64,000 nt of DNA from the NCBI RefSeq assembly GCF_039543505.1, contig NZ_BAABJW010000003.1, forward strand, positions 186,001 through 250,000. Direction: 5' to 3'. Source of the stretch: Litoribaculum gwangyangense. Lineage in GTDB: Bacteria > Bacteroidota > Bacteroidia > Flavobacteriales > Flavobacteriaceae. Of the stretch, positions 43,563 through 51,904 are shown one piece after another; the first letter of the stretch is position 1, and each line of letters opens with the position of its first letter. Under the pieces are notes generated by a model. The model saw nothing but the letters and a program-made list of their open reading frames with translations. It did no database searches and was not told the DNA's origin. A program made the translations under genes and the position numbers.

Positions 43563-43590
43563 TACCACATATTACCACTTTATACCACTT
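43563..43590 (-). promoter_or_regulatory. MraZ box: three direct repeats at 10-bp period
   Basis: On the minus strand the sequence reads AAGTGGTAT, AAGTGGTAA, TATGTGGTAA, giving three GTGGT units whose complements (ACCAC) are at 43564-43568, 43574-43578 and 43584-43588. Three or four such GTGG-type repeats at 10-bp spacing are the known MraZ operator. They cover the -33 region of the mraZ promoter, so binding should block or reset transcription of the whole cluster. The rest of the 358-bp gap between mraZ and the hydrolase gene (43512-43869) holds only the two promoters described here. Confidence 0.8.
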
Positions 43591-43815
43591 TGTTAATAAA
43601 TTTTCAGTTAAGAGAATTTTATTTTTGGTTTTAAATCAATTTTTTAAGCACTAAAACTAGATTCCAAAGATTTTTGCCAATTGGTATTTAAAATAATTTT
43701 TGTTAACATTTTCATATAAAAACTATATTTTTGAACACGGTTTTTTGTTATTTGTATTTCATAAAAAATCTCGAAGTAATTTGCTTGGAAAATGTTTTTC
43801 AATTAATTAAAAACA

Positions 43816-43844
43816 TTGAAATATCCATGAAATAACTATATTTG
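43816..43844 (+). promoter_or_regulatory. Promoter of the alpha/beta hydrolase gene
   Basis: TTG at 43816-43818 and TATATTTG at 43837-43844 are separated by 18 bp, a full Bacteroidota-type promoter. The gene starts at 43870. Confidence 0.7.
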
Positions 43845-43869
43845 TTTCAAAGCGTAGATGAACTAATTA

Positions 43870-44634
43870 ATGGCACACAGATTAAAAAAGGAAAAAAATT
43901 ACAGTTATATTGAAGTAGGTGAAGGCACCCCAATTATAGTTTTGCACGGCCTCATGGGAGGTTTGAGCAACTTTAATGAAGTGTCCAGTTTTTTCAGCGA
44001 AAAGGGGTATAAAGTTATTATTCCAGAACTACCTATTTACACCATGTCCTTGCTAAAAACTAATGTAAAGAGTTTTGCGAAATATCTGCATGATTTCATC
44101 CTATTTAAAGGCTATAAAGAAGTTATTTTATTGGGAAACTCCCTTGGCGGTCATATAGGCTTATACCATACTAAATTGTTTCCCGAAACTGTAAAAGCTT
44201 TAATAATAACAGGTAGCTCCGGGCTTTATGAGAGTGCTATGGGTGGTGGTTACACAAAGCGTAGTGATTATGAAGTTATAAAGAAGAAAGCCCAAGACGT
44301 TTTTTATGATCCTGCCGTTGCTACAAAAGAAATTGTAGATGAAGTTTATGAAACGGTAAATGACCGTAACAAACTTATAAAAACGTTAGCTATTGCCAAA
44401 AGTGCCATTAGGCATAATATGGGTAAAGATTTGCCTCATATGCATGTACCTACTTGTATTATTTGGGGTAAAAATGACACTGTAACTCCGCCAGAGGTTG
44501 CCATAGAATTCAATGAACTTTTACCAGATTCTGAATTATTTTGGATTGATAAATGTGGTCATGCAGCCATGATGGAACACCCACAGGAATTTAATAAATT
44601 GCTTGATGCATGGCTACAAAAAAGAGGCTTTTAG
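43870..44634 (+). CDS. Alpha/beta hydrolase
   Basis: This 254-residue single-domain alpha/beta hydrolase has oxyanion motif LHGLMG (25-30), nucleophile elbow LGNSLGG with Ser91, acid Asp in WGKNDTVTPPE (about 203) and His in KCGHAAMMEHP (about 231). There is no signal peptide, so it acts in the cytoplasm. The substrate is unknown; esterases and small-molecule hydrolases share these motifs. It is read with engB, 72 bp downstream, on the plus strand. Confidence 0.9.
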   Translation: MAHRLKKEKNYSYIEVGEGTPIIVLHGLMGGLSNFNEVSSFFSEKGYKVIIPELPIYTMSLLKTNVKSFAKYLHDFILFKGYKEVILLGNSLGGHIGLYHTKLFPETVKALIITGSSGLYESAMGGGYTKRSDYEVIKKKAQDVFYDPAVATKEIVDEVYETVNDRNKLIKTLAIAKSAIRHNMGKDLPHMHVPTCIIWGKNDTVTPPEVAIEFNELLPDSELFWIDKCGHAAMMEHPQEFNKLLDAWLQKRGF

Positions 44635-44706
44635 TGTCTCTTCCTAAATCGCAATTCACAGTTTAAATTTCTTTAGAATAAATGTGAAAAACACAAAATT
44701 ATATAA

Positions 44707-45327
44707 ATGCTTATAAAATCTGCCGAATTTGTTATGAGCAACTCTGATGTTGCTAAATGTCCAAAAAGCAGATTACCCGAATATGCCTTTATAGGTAGAA
44801 GTAATGTTGGTAAATCCTCATTAATCAATATGCTTACGGGCAGAAAGAGTCTGGCTAAAACATCGGGTAAGCCAGGAAAAACCCAACTCATCAATCATTT
44901 TCTAATAAACAAAAATTGGCATTTAGTAGATCTACCAGGTTACGGATATGCCAAAGTTTCTAAAAGTGCCAAAAAGGTATTTCAAAAATTTATAACACAA
45001 TATTTTTTGTTGCGTGAGCAACTAGTTAACGCCTTTATTTTAGTGGACATCAGACATAAACCACAACCCATAGATTTGGAATTTATGGAATGGTTGGGCG
45101 AAAACGGTATCCCATTTTCCATAATTTTCACAAAAGCCGATAAGTTAAAACCAAATGCCATTTTGAGACATGTGGAAGACTACAAAACCGAGCTTTTAAA
45201 AACTTGGGAAGACATACCCATTTACTTTATAACCTCGTCTTCTAAAGATATTGGCAAATACGATATCTTGAATTATATAGAGCAACTGAATGGGAATATG
45301 GAGTTGGATAGTTTTCGAATGAGTTAA
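44707..45327 (+). CDS. engB: Ribosome biogenesis GTP-binding protein YihA/YsxC
   Basis: This 206-residue TRAFAC GTPase acts in large ribosomal subunit assembly. It shows G1 IGRSNVGKSSLINML, G3 DLPGYGYAKV and G4 FTKADKLKP, plus a typical SAEFVMSNSDVAKCPKSRLPEYAFIG start (key residues FVMSNSD and PEYAF). The start at 44707 leaves 72 bp from the hydrolase gene. Full length. Confidence 0.96.
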   Translation: MLIKSAEFVMSNSDVAKCPKSRLPEYAFIGRSNVGKSSLINMLTGRKSLAKTSGKPGKTQLINHFLINKNWHLVDLPGYGYAKVSKSAKKVFQKFITQYFLLREQLVNAFILVDIRHKPQPIDLEFMEWLGENGIPFSIIFTKADKLKPNAILRHVEDYKTELLKTWEDIPIYFITSSSKDIGKYDILNYIEQLNGNMELDSFRMS

Positions 45328-45337
45328 GTAAAACCTC

Positions 45338-45377
45338 TTAATTTCAACGTAAAAAACATCATACGCATTGAAATTAA
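45338..45377. terminator. Bidirectional terminator between engB and the M23 peptidase gene
   Basis: TTAATTTCAA at 45338-45347 pairs perfectly with TTGAAATTAA at 45368-45377, with an inner CGTA/TACG stem and a 10-base loop. It lies between two convergent stop codons (45327 and 45379). AT-rich flanks give short U-runs on both strands. Confidence 0.6.
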
Positions 45378-45378
45378 A

Positions 45379-46065
45379 TTATAATTTTAAAATCACATTA
45401 GGATTCGGGCAATTGCTTTTGTAAAATTCTAAATTTGTTTTACTACAAACCCCAGGGTAATCGCCCCTTAAACCTTGCAAATCTTTTATAATTTGAAAAT
45501 GTAAATGCGGTGGGTAATCCCCATTTACAGAAGCATCACCTAAAGTTGCTATGGGTTCGCCTTGTTTAAAAGGTTTATTATCATGTAAATCATCTAAAGA
45601 AGCTACACTTAAATGTCCATAAAGGGTAAAAAACTCAATACCTTCAACCTCATGTTTCAAAATGATGGTTGGTCCGTAATCACCATAATTTTGGTTATTA
45701 TTAAAACTATGCACCACCCCATCTAAAGGGGCATAAATAAATGTTCCAGCATCATTCCACAAATCGATACCTAGATGAATATTGCGTTCATCATGTGCTT
45801 GATTGTTGAAATGCTTACTACGCTTATAAATATTTCTAACCTCCAAATATCCGCCATATGCTACCAGGCCATCATGAGTTTTGATATGATTATTGATATA
45901 TGTTTCAAACTTTAAGGAAGAGGATACATCAACACTATTTAAGTTTTCATTGGTTGCCGATAAATCTATAGCTACATATTTTGATCGCGGAATTGAAGCA
46001 TCTAAAACTGTTAGAGGCCTATTGCTAATTTGATATAAAAATGTTGAAAAATCATTTTTTTGCAT
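45379..46065 (-). CDS. M23-family peptidase (peptidoglycan DD-metalloendopeptidase type)
   Basis: This 228-residue protein has an M23 domain in its C-terminal two thirds. Zinc ligands are visible in RNIHLGIDLWN (His and Asp) and in PPHLHFQII (HxH), with GHLS between. It would cut peptidoglycan crosslinks, but the N-terminus (MQKNDFSTFLYQISNRPL) carries no signal peptide or membrane helix. Either export is unusual or the target is not the wall. The first ~70 residues are not recognised. It is convergent with engB. Confidence 0.85.
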   Translation of the reverse strand: MQKNDFSTFLYQISNRPLTVLDASIPRSKYVAIDLSATNENLNSVDVSSSLKFETYINNHIKTHDGLVAYGGYLEVRNIYKRSKHFNNQAHDERNIHLGIDLWNDAGTFIYAPLDGVVHSFNNNQNYGDYGPTIILKHEVEGIEFFTLYGHLSVASLDDLHDNKPFKQGEPIATLGDASVNGDYPPHLHFQIIKDLQGLRGDYPGVCSKTNLEFYKSNCPNPNVILKL

Positions 46066-46217
46066 ACATCCAAAAATAGTAAAGTTGAGTTATTGTACGA
46101 TATTATTTTATTGACTTTGTTTGGAAAAAATAACTAACTTAGTTTATTAGCTAATTTTTATTTAGCCATTAACTAATCAATTTTAAGTAACTTTTAAAAA
46201 AACAATTACCTAGCTTT

Positions 46218-46787
46218 ATGAATATGGATTTTTTCAACTATGTGAGTATCGCCCTTTCATTTGTTTACACTGCAGCAGTTTTGCGTTTACTTGGAGGCAT
46301 ATCTTCTGCTACAAATAAACAAAACAGGTACATTGTACACATTATATTTTTAGGAGTTATAATTATTTCAATTATAATTAGTTTTTGGGGAACTTGGGCC
46401 TTAACGGATGTGGATTGGAAACTCTACAAATTTATATTAGCCTTAATGGACGGTGCTTTATATTACTTTATTGCTACTGTTCTCATTCCAGAAAATCCTA
46501 ATGAAATTGTATCTTGGAGAGATTATTACTATAAGAATAAAAATAAATTTTTTTATGGCATGCTGGTTTTCCTTGTTTATATACAGGTCCATTCAGCGGT
46601 ATTAATTAACCAAGAATTGTTACATCCAGCAAGGTTTGGTAATCTTCTAGCTTTTATACCAATAATTCTGGGGATTAGAAGCAAAAGCCATAAAGTTCAT
46701 TTAGGTATCGCAATTTATTATATAGTATTTGTAACACTAATGGTTTTTACAATTGCCTCAGAACCTGGTTGGGTTGATAATTTATAA
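46218..46787 (+). CDS. Hypothetical integral membrane protein
   Basis: This 189-residue protein of unknown function has about five hydrophobic segments: about 8-27, 41-63, 72-90, 112-130 and 140-180 (a pair). Conserved-looking polar features are the WTD/WK region (TWALTDVDWKLYKF) and PNEIVSWRDYYYKNK between helices. No enzymatic motif or DUF I can name. It is alone between the M23 gene and rimO; its stop abuts the rimO stop (46788). Met3 (46224) is an alternative start. Confidence 0.75.
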   Translation: MNMDFFNYVSIALSFVYTAAVLRLLGGISSATNKQNRYIVHIIFLGVIIISIIISFWGTWALTDVDWKLYKFILALMDGALYYFIATVLIPENPNEIVSWRDYYYKNKNKFFYGMLVFLVYIQVHSAVLINQELLHPARFGNLLAFIPIILGIRSKSHKVHLGIAIYYIVFVTLMVFTIASEPGWVDNL

Positions 46788-48089
46788 TTAGACTACCTCA
46801 GCATACAAATCAAAATCCTCGGCTTCAATAATTTTCACTTTAGTAAACTCACCCGTTTTTAAATAGGTTTTGGTTGCATCAATCAATACTTCATTATCCA
46901 CATCGGGAGAATCGAATTCAGTTCTTCCAACGAAGTAATGGCCTTCTTTTCTATCGATTACCACTTTAAACTCTTTTCCTATTTTTTGCTGATTGAGTTC
47001 CCAGGAAATTTGTGATTGAATTTCCATAATTTGGTTAGCCCTGTCAATTTTAACGTCTTCAGGAACATCATCTTCCAAATTATAAGCATGGGTATTTTCC
47101 TCATGTGAATAAGTAAAACAACCTAAACGCTCAAAACGCATGGCTTTAACCCACTGCTTTAACTCTTGAAAATCTTCTTCAGTTTCACCGGGATAGCCTA
47201 CGATAAGTGTGGTTCTAATAGTCATTTCGGGTACTTTAGCTCTAAATTCCTGTAACAACTTCGTCGTTTTTTCTTTGGTTGTGCCACGACGCATACTTTT
47301 TAAAATACTATCGGAAATATGTTGCAACGGAATATCTAAATAATTGCATATTTTAGGCTCACGTTGCATAACCTCCAAAACATCCATAGGAAATCCTGTT
47401 GGAAAGGCATAATGCAAACGAATCCACTCAACACCTTCTACTTTTACCAAGGCTTCCAATAATTCGGCTAAGTTTCGTTTTTTATATAAATCGAGTCCGT
47501 AGTAAGTTAAATCCTGAGCTATTAGAATCAATTCCTTAACACCATTGGCAGCTAGTTTTTCAGCTTCGGTTACCAAATCCTCTATGGGCGTGCTTCGATG
47601 CTTTCCACGCATAATAGGAATGGCACAAAACGAACAAGGTCTATCGCAACCTTCAGCAATTTTTAAATAGGCATAGTTTTTAGGCGTGGTGGTTAGTCGT
47701 TCACCAATGAGCTCATGCTTATAATCGGCACCCAAAGCTTTTAACAATCCGGGCAATTCTGTTGTACCAAAATATTGGTCTACATTGGGGATTTCCTTTT
47801 GTAAATCGGGTTTATAACGTTCACTTAAACAACCTGTTACAAAAACTTTATCAACCTCGCCATCTTCCTTTTTTTGAACATATTCCAAAATGGTATTCAC
47901 ACTTTCCTCCTTGGCATTATTTATAAAGCCACAGGTATTGATGACCACAATATTCCCTTCTTCTTCGTGAACCACATCTTTACCACTGGCTTTTAGTTGC
48001 CCCATAAGTACTTCACTGTCGTAAACATTCTTACTACAACCCAGTGTTACCACATTAATCTTGTTCTTTTTAAGAGACTTTGTACGCAT
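46788..48089 (-). CDS. rimO: Ribosomal protein S12 methylthiotransferase
   Basis: This 433-residue radical-SAM methylthiotransferase modifies Asp of ribosomal protein S12. The N-terminal UPF0004 domain has VTLGCSKNVYDSEVLMG and INTCGFI, and the radical-SAM cluster is CDRPCSFCAIP (CxxxCxxC). Later motifs are HYAFPTGFP, LDIPLQHIS and RTTLIVGYPGETEEDF. A C-terminal TRAM domain follows (about 365-433). Met1 is followed by a basic RTKSLKKNK. Full length. Confidence 0.97.
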   Translation of the reverse strand: MRTKSLKKNKINVVTLGCSKNVYDSEVLMGQLKASGKDVVHEEEGNIVVINTCGFINNAKEESVNTILEYVQKKEDGEVDKVFVTGCLSERYKPDLQKEIPNVDQYFGTTELPGLLKALGADYKHELIGERLTTTPKNYAYLKIAEGCDRPCSFCAIPIMRGKHRSTPIEDLVTEAEKLAANGVKELILIAQDLTYYGLDLYKKRNLAELLEALVKVEGVEWIRLHYAFPTGFPMDVLEVMQREPKICNYLDIPLQHISDSILKSMRRGTTKEKTTKLLQEFRAKVPEMTIRTTLIVGYPGETEEDFQELKQWVKAMRFERLGCFTYSHEENTHAYNLEDDVPEDVKIDRANQIMEIQSQISWELNQQKIGKEFKVVIDRKEGHYFVGRTEFDSPDVDNEVLIDATKTYLKTGEFTKVKIIEAEDFDLYAEVV

Positions 48090-48110
48090 AATTTTCTATA
48101 AATCAGGGCG

Positions 48111-48118
48111 CAAAGATA
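48111..48118 (-). promoter_or_regulatory. -7 element of the rimO promoter
   Basis: TATCTTTG on the minus strand matches TAnnTTTG exactly, 21 bp upstream of the rimO ATG. No strong TTG is seen at -33. The element lies 20 bp from the opposite -7 box of the serine hydrolase gene, so the two promoters share DNA. Confidence 0.55.
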
Positions 48119-48138
48119 CAACTTAATTAAACCTTTTA

Positions 48139-48146
48139 TATATTTG
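48139..48146 (+). promoter_or_regulatory. -7 element of the serine hydrolase promoter
   Basis: TATATTTG is a perfect TAnnTTTG box, 26 bp upstream of the ATG at 48173. Its -33 region would overlap the rimO -7 box on the other strand. Confidence 0.55.
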
Positions 48147-48172
48147 ATTGTCCAAATTTGAAAACCTACGTT

Positions 48173-49246
48173 ATGAAAACTACAGTCTATCTTTCTTTGC
48201 CATTGTTTTTCCTGTTTTTTAGCTGTTCATCTGATACATCTCCAAATGAACCCGAACCAAGCATAGATGAAATTTATTTTCCACCTTTAAATTCTGATAC
48301 ATGGGAAACCAAATCCTTAGCTGATTTGGGTTGGAATACGTCTGAACTTCAACCTTTGTTGGATTTTCTTGAAGAAAAAAACACCAAAAGTTTCATGATT
48401 TTACATGATGGTAAAATTGTGGTTGAAGCCTACATGAATGGACACAATTCCAATTTACCTTGGTATTGGGCAAGTGCCGGAAAAACATTAACCTCAACCG
48501 TTTCAGGAATTGCTCAAGAGGAAGGCCTTATTGATATAAACAACAAAGTTTCAGACTATTTAGGTACAGGATGGACCAACGCCACTTTAGAAAAAGAAAA
48601 TTTAATTACTTGTAAAAACCTATTGTCCATGAACTCTGGTTTGGATGATACTTTAGGTGATGATGTTTCGTCAGCAAACCTGCAATATAAAGCCGATGCT
48701 GGAACCCGTTGGGCATACCATAATGTCTATGTAAAAATGCAGGATGTGGTTGCGGCCGCCAGTAGCCAAACCTGGTCTAACTATTTCAATAGCAAACTGC
48801 GAGATAAAATTGGCATGACGGGGCAATGGATAAATTTAGATAATTTAAGTGTTTATTGGAGCACTACGAGAAGTATGGCACGATTTGGCTTGATGATTTA
48901 TGCTAAAGGGATTTGGGAAAGTAACCGTATTATTTCAGAAAGTTATTTAAATGAAGCCACAAGCACATCACAAAATATTAATGAAGCTTATGGCTATTTA
49001 TGGTGGCTAAATGGAAAAAGCACCTATCATTTACCTGCACTTCAATTTGAATTTAACGGTGAATTGATTCCAGATGCTCCTGAAGACATGTATGCAGCTT
49101 TAGGCAAAAACGACCAAAAGATTTACATAACACCAAGTAAAAAATTGGTGGTTATTCGTATGGGTGATGTGGCTGATGGTGTTAATTTTGCGCTTTCAAC
49201 TTTTGATAATGACCTCTGGATTAAAATCAATAATTTGATAAACTAG
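48173..49246 (+). CDS. Serine hydrolase, beta-lactamase/PBP-like (class C fold) lipoprotein
   Basis: This 357-residue lipoprotein (lipobox FFSC, Cys18 from this start) has a beta-lactamase/DD-peptidase fold. The SxxK motif is WASAGKTL with Ser101 and Lys104, and the tyrosine motif is YHNVY. Such proteins range over esterases, peptidases and lactamases, and the substrate cannot be read. The upstream TTG at 48158 would add five residues; the ATG at 48173 is better because it gives a standard signal peptide and fits the promoter at 48139. Its stop shares the palindrome CTAG with the stop of the convergent amidase gene. Confidence 0.9.
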   Translation: MKTTVYLSLPLFFLFFSCSSDTSPNEPEPSIDEIYFPPLNSDTWETKSLADLGWNTSELQPLLDFLEEKNTKSFMILHDGKIVVEAYMNGHNSNLPWYWASAGKTLTSTVSGIAQEEGLIDINNKVSDYLGTGWTNATLEKENLITCKNLLSMNSGLDDTLGDDVSSANLQYKADAGTRWAYHNVYVKMQDVVAAASSQTWSNYFNSKLRDKIGMTGQWINLDNLSVYWSTTRSMARFGLMIYAKGIWESNRIISESYLNEATSTSQNINEAYGYLWWLNGKSTYHLPALQFEFNGELIPDAPEDMYAALGKNDQKIYITPSKKLVVIRMGDVADGVNFALSTFDNDLWIKINNLIN

Positions 49247-50871
49247 TTGTAATTAACAGGAGGTTTTCTTCTTTTTGAAGTTTGCTCATATACATAGGCC
49301 CAATTCAATAATTGCTTTTCAGAAAGTGGTTTACTTATAAATGTCAATCCTTTGGGAGCACCATTTTCGGCATAACCCATAGGTACGGTAATAGCAGGAT
49401 ATTCGGCTACCGCAGCAAAACCAGCATGGTAATTATTAATGGATAGAAAACCGTCCAAATTTTGAGTCTTCATAGGAATATCAAAATATTGTCTACCATT
49501 GGTTTTTAAGGTGTCTTGGATGCGTTCTAAAAACAGGGCGTCTCCTTCGTCATTTACAATACCTTCAAATAACCGCTGACCGTAAGGCATGATATTAAGG
49601 GAGTCTTTTTTATTGAATTCCACCACATCTAGAACAGATTTTACTGCTACATCTTTACTGGCAAATTCAGAAAGGTAAATAGGTAAATCTTTTTTCATGT
49701 CTAGATTTAACAACCGTCTGAAATTTGGCAAGCTAATTTCTTGCTCATCAATTTCTATAACTTCAGCACCATTCGATTTTAAATTTGAAATCGCTTGCAC
49801 ATACAAGGAATCTTCTAGCAATCTTTTAAAGGCTCCAAAACGTTTACCTTGTAATGAGGCAGATTCAAAAGCATCATACATACTCCCATTCCTATCCATT
49901 TCTATTGATTTAGAGTCTGAATTATCAAAACCTAACATAGCATCTAATAAAATAGCATTGTCAGTAACGTTCTTTGTCATAGGTCCAGGGGTGTCCAAAG
50001 TTGAAGAAATGGGCACAATACCACTTCTACTTAAAAGTCCAATCGTAGGTTTTAAACCCACAATAGAGTTTTGACTGGATGGCGATAAAATGGAACCAGA
50101 AGTTTCACTACCAACAGCAGCCACAGAAAAATTAGTCGCAACTGCTACTCCACTTCCCGAACTAGAGCCACCGGTGTCCATAATTCTGCGCCCATAAGGG
50201 TTTAGGGTTTGTCCGCCAATCGCACTATACCCACTTGGGCAATCGCCGCAGAAAAAATACGCCCATTCACTCAAATTGGCTTTTCCTAAAATAATGGCTC
50301 CTTGCTCTTTTAAACGCTTCGTAATAAAGGCATCTTCTGCATTATTGTTTTGCAACGCGACAGCACCAGCGGTTGTTGGCGCTCCAAAAGCATTAATATT
50401 ATCCTTTAAAAGTATGGGCATGCCAAAAATAGGATGCTTTAATTTTCTGTTTAAAAGTTCTCGGTCCCTTAGTTTTGCATCTTCAATTACATTTGGGTTA
50501 ATAGAAATAACCGAATTTAATGATAATTCGTTTTCTCTATCAAATTTTCTGATGCGGTATAAATAGAATTTGGTTAATAGTTCATAAGAAAAATCCCCAG
50601 AATAGACATGTTTTTGTATGGTAGGAATATCCTGTTCAAGAATAAGCGGTTTTAAACTGTTATAATCTGCATCCGAAAAATCTTTTAAATCTTCATTAAA
50701 ACGACTCCACAAATCTTCATTGGAAATATATTTTGAATCTAAAACTTTAAATTCTCGGAAGTCTTTAACCGAAGTAGTATCAGAGACTGTTTCAGTTATG
50801 GGTTTACCTTCAGCAGGATTTTTACAAGAAATAATGGCAATGGATACTAGAAATAAAATAAAACGATTCAT
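49243..50871 (-). CDS. Amidase-signature family amidase (lipoprotein)
   Basis: This 542-residue amidase-signature enzyme hydrolyses C-N amide bonds. Its Ser-cisSer-Lys triad lies in GMPILLKDNINA (Lys) and the glycine/serine block TGGSSSGSGVAVA (Ser), with the nucleophile in the following TSGSILSPSS. Starting at 50871 (MNRFILFLVS...IISC) gives a clean lipobox (Cys16). The Met at 50928 would add 19 residues that destroy the signal peptide shape. The substrate is unknown; related enzymes act on amides, aryl amides or peptidoglycan. It is convergent with the serine hydrolase gene. Confidence 0.9.
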   Translation of the reverse strand: MNRFILFLVSIAIISCKNPAEGKPITETVSDTTSVKDFREFKVLDSKYISNEDLWSRFNEDLKDFSDADYNSLKPLILEQDIPTIQKHVYSGDFSYELLTKFYLYRIRKFDRENELSLNSVISINPNVIEDAKLRDRELLNRKLKHPIFGMPILLKDNINAFGAPTTAGAVALQNNNAEDAFITKRLKEQGAIILGKANLSEWAYFFCGDCPSGYSAIGGQTLNPYGRRIMDTGGSSSGSGVAVATNFSVAAVGSETSGSILSPSSQNSIVGLKPTIGLLSRSGIVPISSTLDTPGPMTKNVTDNAILLDAMLGFDNSDSKSIEMDRNGSMYDAFESASLQGKRFGAFKRLLEDSLYVQAISNLKSNGAEVIEIDEQEISLPNFRRLLNLDMKKDLPIYLSEFASKDVAVKSVLDVVEFNKKDSLNIMPYGQRLFEGIVNDEGDALFLERIQDTLKTNGRQYFDIPMKTQNLDGFLSINNYHAGFAAVAEYPAITVPMGYAENGAPKGLTFISKPLSEKQLLNWAYVYEQTSKRRKPPVNYN

Positions 50872-50995
50872 GGTTAGCATTTTTAGTAAAAATACTAAAT
50901 AATCTTTTGAAAAGAATTCCTTCATCATAAAACATATTTGTTAAATTTATGTTAAATTTAAGTACTATGCGTAACATAATACCTTTTTTAAGACA

Positions 50996-51003
50996 TATAT
51001 TTG
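50996..51003 (+). promoter_or_regulatory. -7 element upstream of the DUF4870 gene
   Basis: TATATTTG is a perfect TAnnTTTG match, 41 bp upstream of the start at 51045. The -33 position lacks TTG. It probably starts the transcript for the DUF4870, PadR, PspC and head-GIN genes. Confidence 0.5.
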
Positions 51004-51044
51004 CATAAGAAACTATTATATACTTTTAAATTCATCAAAAAATC

Positions 51045-51491
51045 ATGTTAGATAATCATCAAAAAAATATCGCAACTTTTATACATCTGTCAACCTTCAG
51101 CAGATTTTTAATTCCGTTTGGAAATTTTATCGGTCCTATTATACTTTGGGTAGCAAATAAGGATAAATCGGAATTTATAGATGCTAACGGTAAGCAGATT
51201 ATAAACTTTCAAATTAGTATTTTACTATATGCCATTATTTTAGGAACCTTAACGATACCTTTTTTTGTTTTTAAGATTTTTAATGGTATTGACTTTATAG
51301 ATTTTCATGGATTTGATAATTTTCATATCAATATAGGCAAGCCTTCTCCTCTACTATACATCGGTGGCGCTTTAGGTGTATTAGCTGTAATAGGCTTTAT
51401 TATAGAACTTGTATTAATAGTCATTGCCAGTTTAAAAGCTAGAGATGGTGAAGTGTATCAATATCCATTAACAATCCATTTTTTAAAGTAA
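51045..51491 (+). CDS. DUF4870 domain-containing membrane protein
   Basis: This 148-residue protein has three to four membrane segments and a DUF4870 pattern: FIHLSTFSRFLIPFGNFIGPIILW, here noted only for the FSRFLIPFGN core, then ANGKQIINFQISILLY and a C-terminal IIELVLIVIASLKA with KARDGEVYQYPLTI. The function of DUF4870 is not known; it often sits next to PspC-type envelope genes. It precedes the PadR gene by 71 bp on the same strand. Confidence 0.88.
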   Translation: MLDNHQKNIATFIHLSTFSRFLIPFGNFIGPIILWVANKDKSEFIDANGKQIINFQISILLYAIILGTLTIPFFVFKIFNGIDFIDFHGFDNFHINIGKPSPLLYIGGALGVLAVIGFIIELVLIVIASLKARDGEVYQYPLTIHFLK

Positions 51492-51562
51492 AATCATCAA
51501 AATAATCATCAATCAAATCAATCAAAAAATGAACAGTTTCAACAAATTAAACGAATGACACT

Positions 51563-51904
51563 ATGAAGATAGAAAACACAAAAGCACAAATGCGTAAAGG
51601 CGTTCTAGAATTCTGCATACTTTCCGTCTTAAAAGATGAAGACGCTTATGTAGCAGAGATTTTAGACACCTTAAAAGACGCAAAACTGCTGGTAGTAGAA
51701 GGCACCATTTACCCTCTATTAACACGCCTTAAAAATGCGGGACTTTTAAATTACAGATGGGAAGAATCAACCTCTGGACCGCCACGAAAATATTACGGTT
51801 TAACCGAAACAGGAAAATTATTTTTAAAAGAATTAAACACAACTTGGAGTGAATTACACCACGCTGTAACATTAGTAACAAGTCAAAAAACAACAAAAAA
51901 ATGA
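51563..51904 (+). CDS. PadR-family transcriptional regulator
   Basis: This 113-residue winged-helix regulator has the PadR pattern: MRKGVLEFCILSVLKDEDAY (core EFCILSVLK), VAEILDTL, LLVVEGTIYPLLTRLKNAGLL and PPRKYYGLTETGKLFLKE. PadR proteins typically repress a nearby membrane or envelope gene. The stop overlaps the start of the PspC gene (ATGA), so the two are co-transcribed and translationally coupled. Confidence 0.94.
   Translation: MKIENTKAQMRKGVLEFCILSVLKDEDAYVAEILDTLKDAKLLVVEGTIYPLLTRLKNAGLLNYRWEESTSGPPRKYYGLTETGKLFLKELNTTWSELHHAVTLVTSQKTTKK

Noticed and set aside
46071..46078. TATTTTTG (TAnnTTTG) on the minus strand before the M23 gene
   Set aside because: It lies only 5 bp from the start codon, leaving no leader, and has no TTG partner; a chance match in AT-rich DNA is likely.
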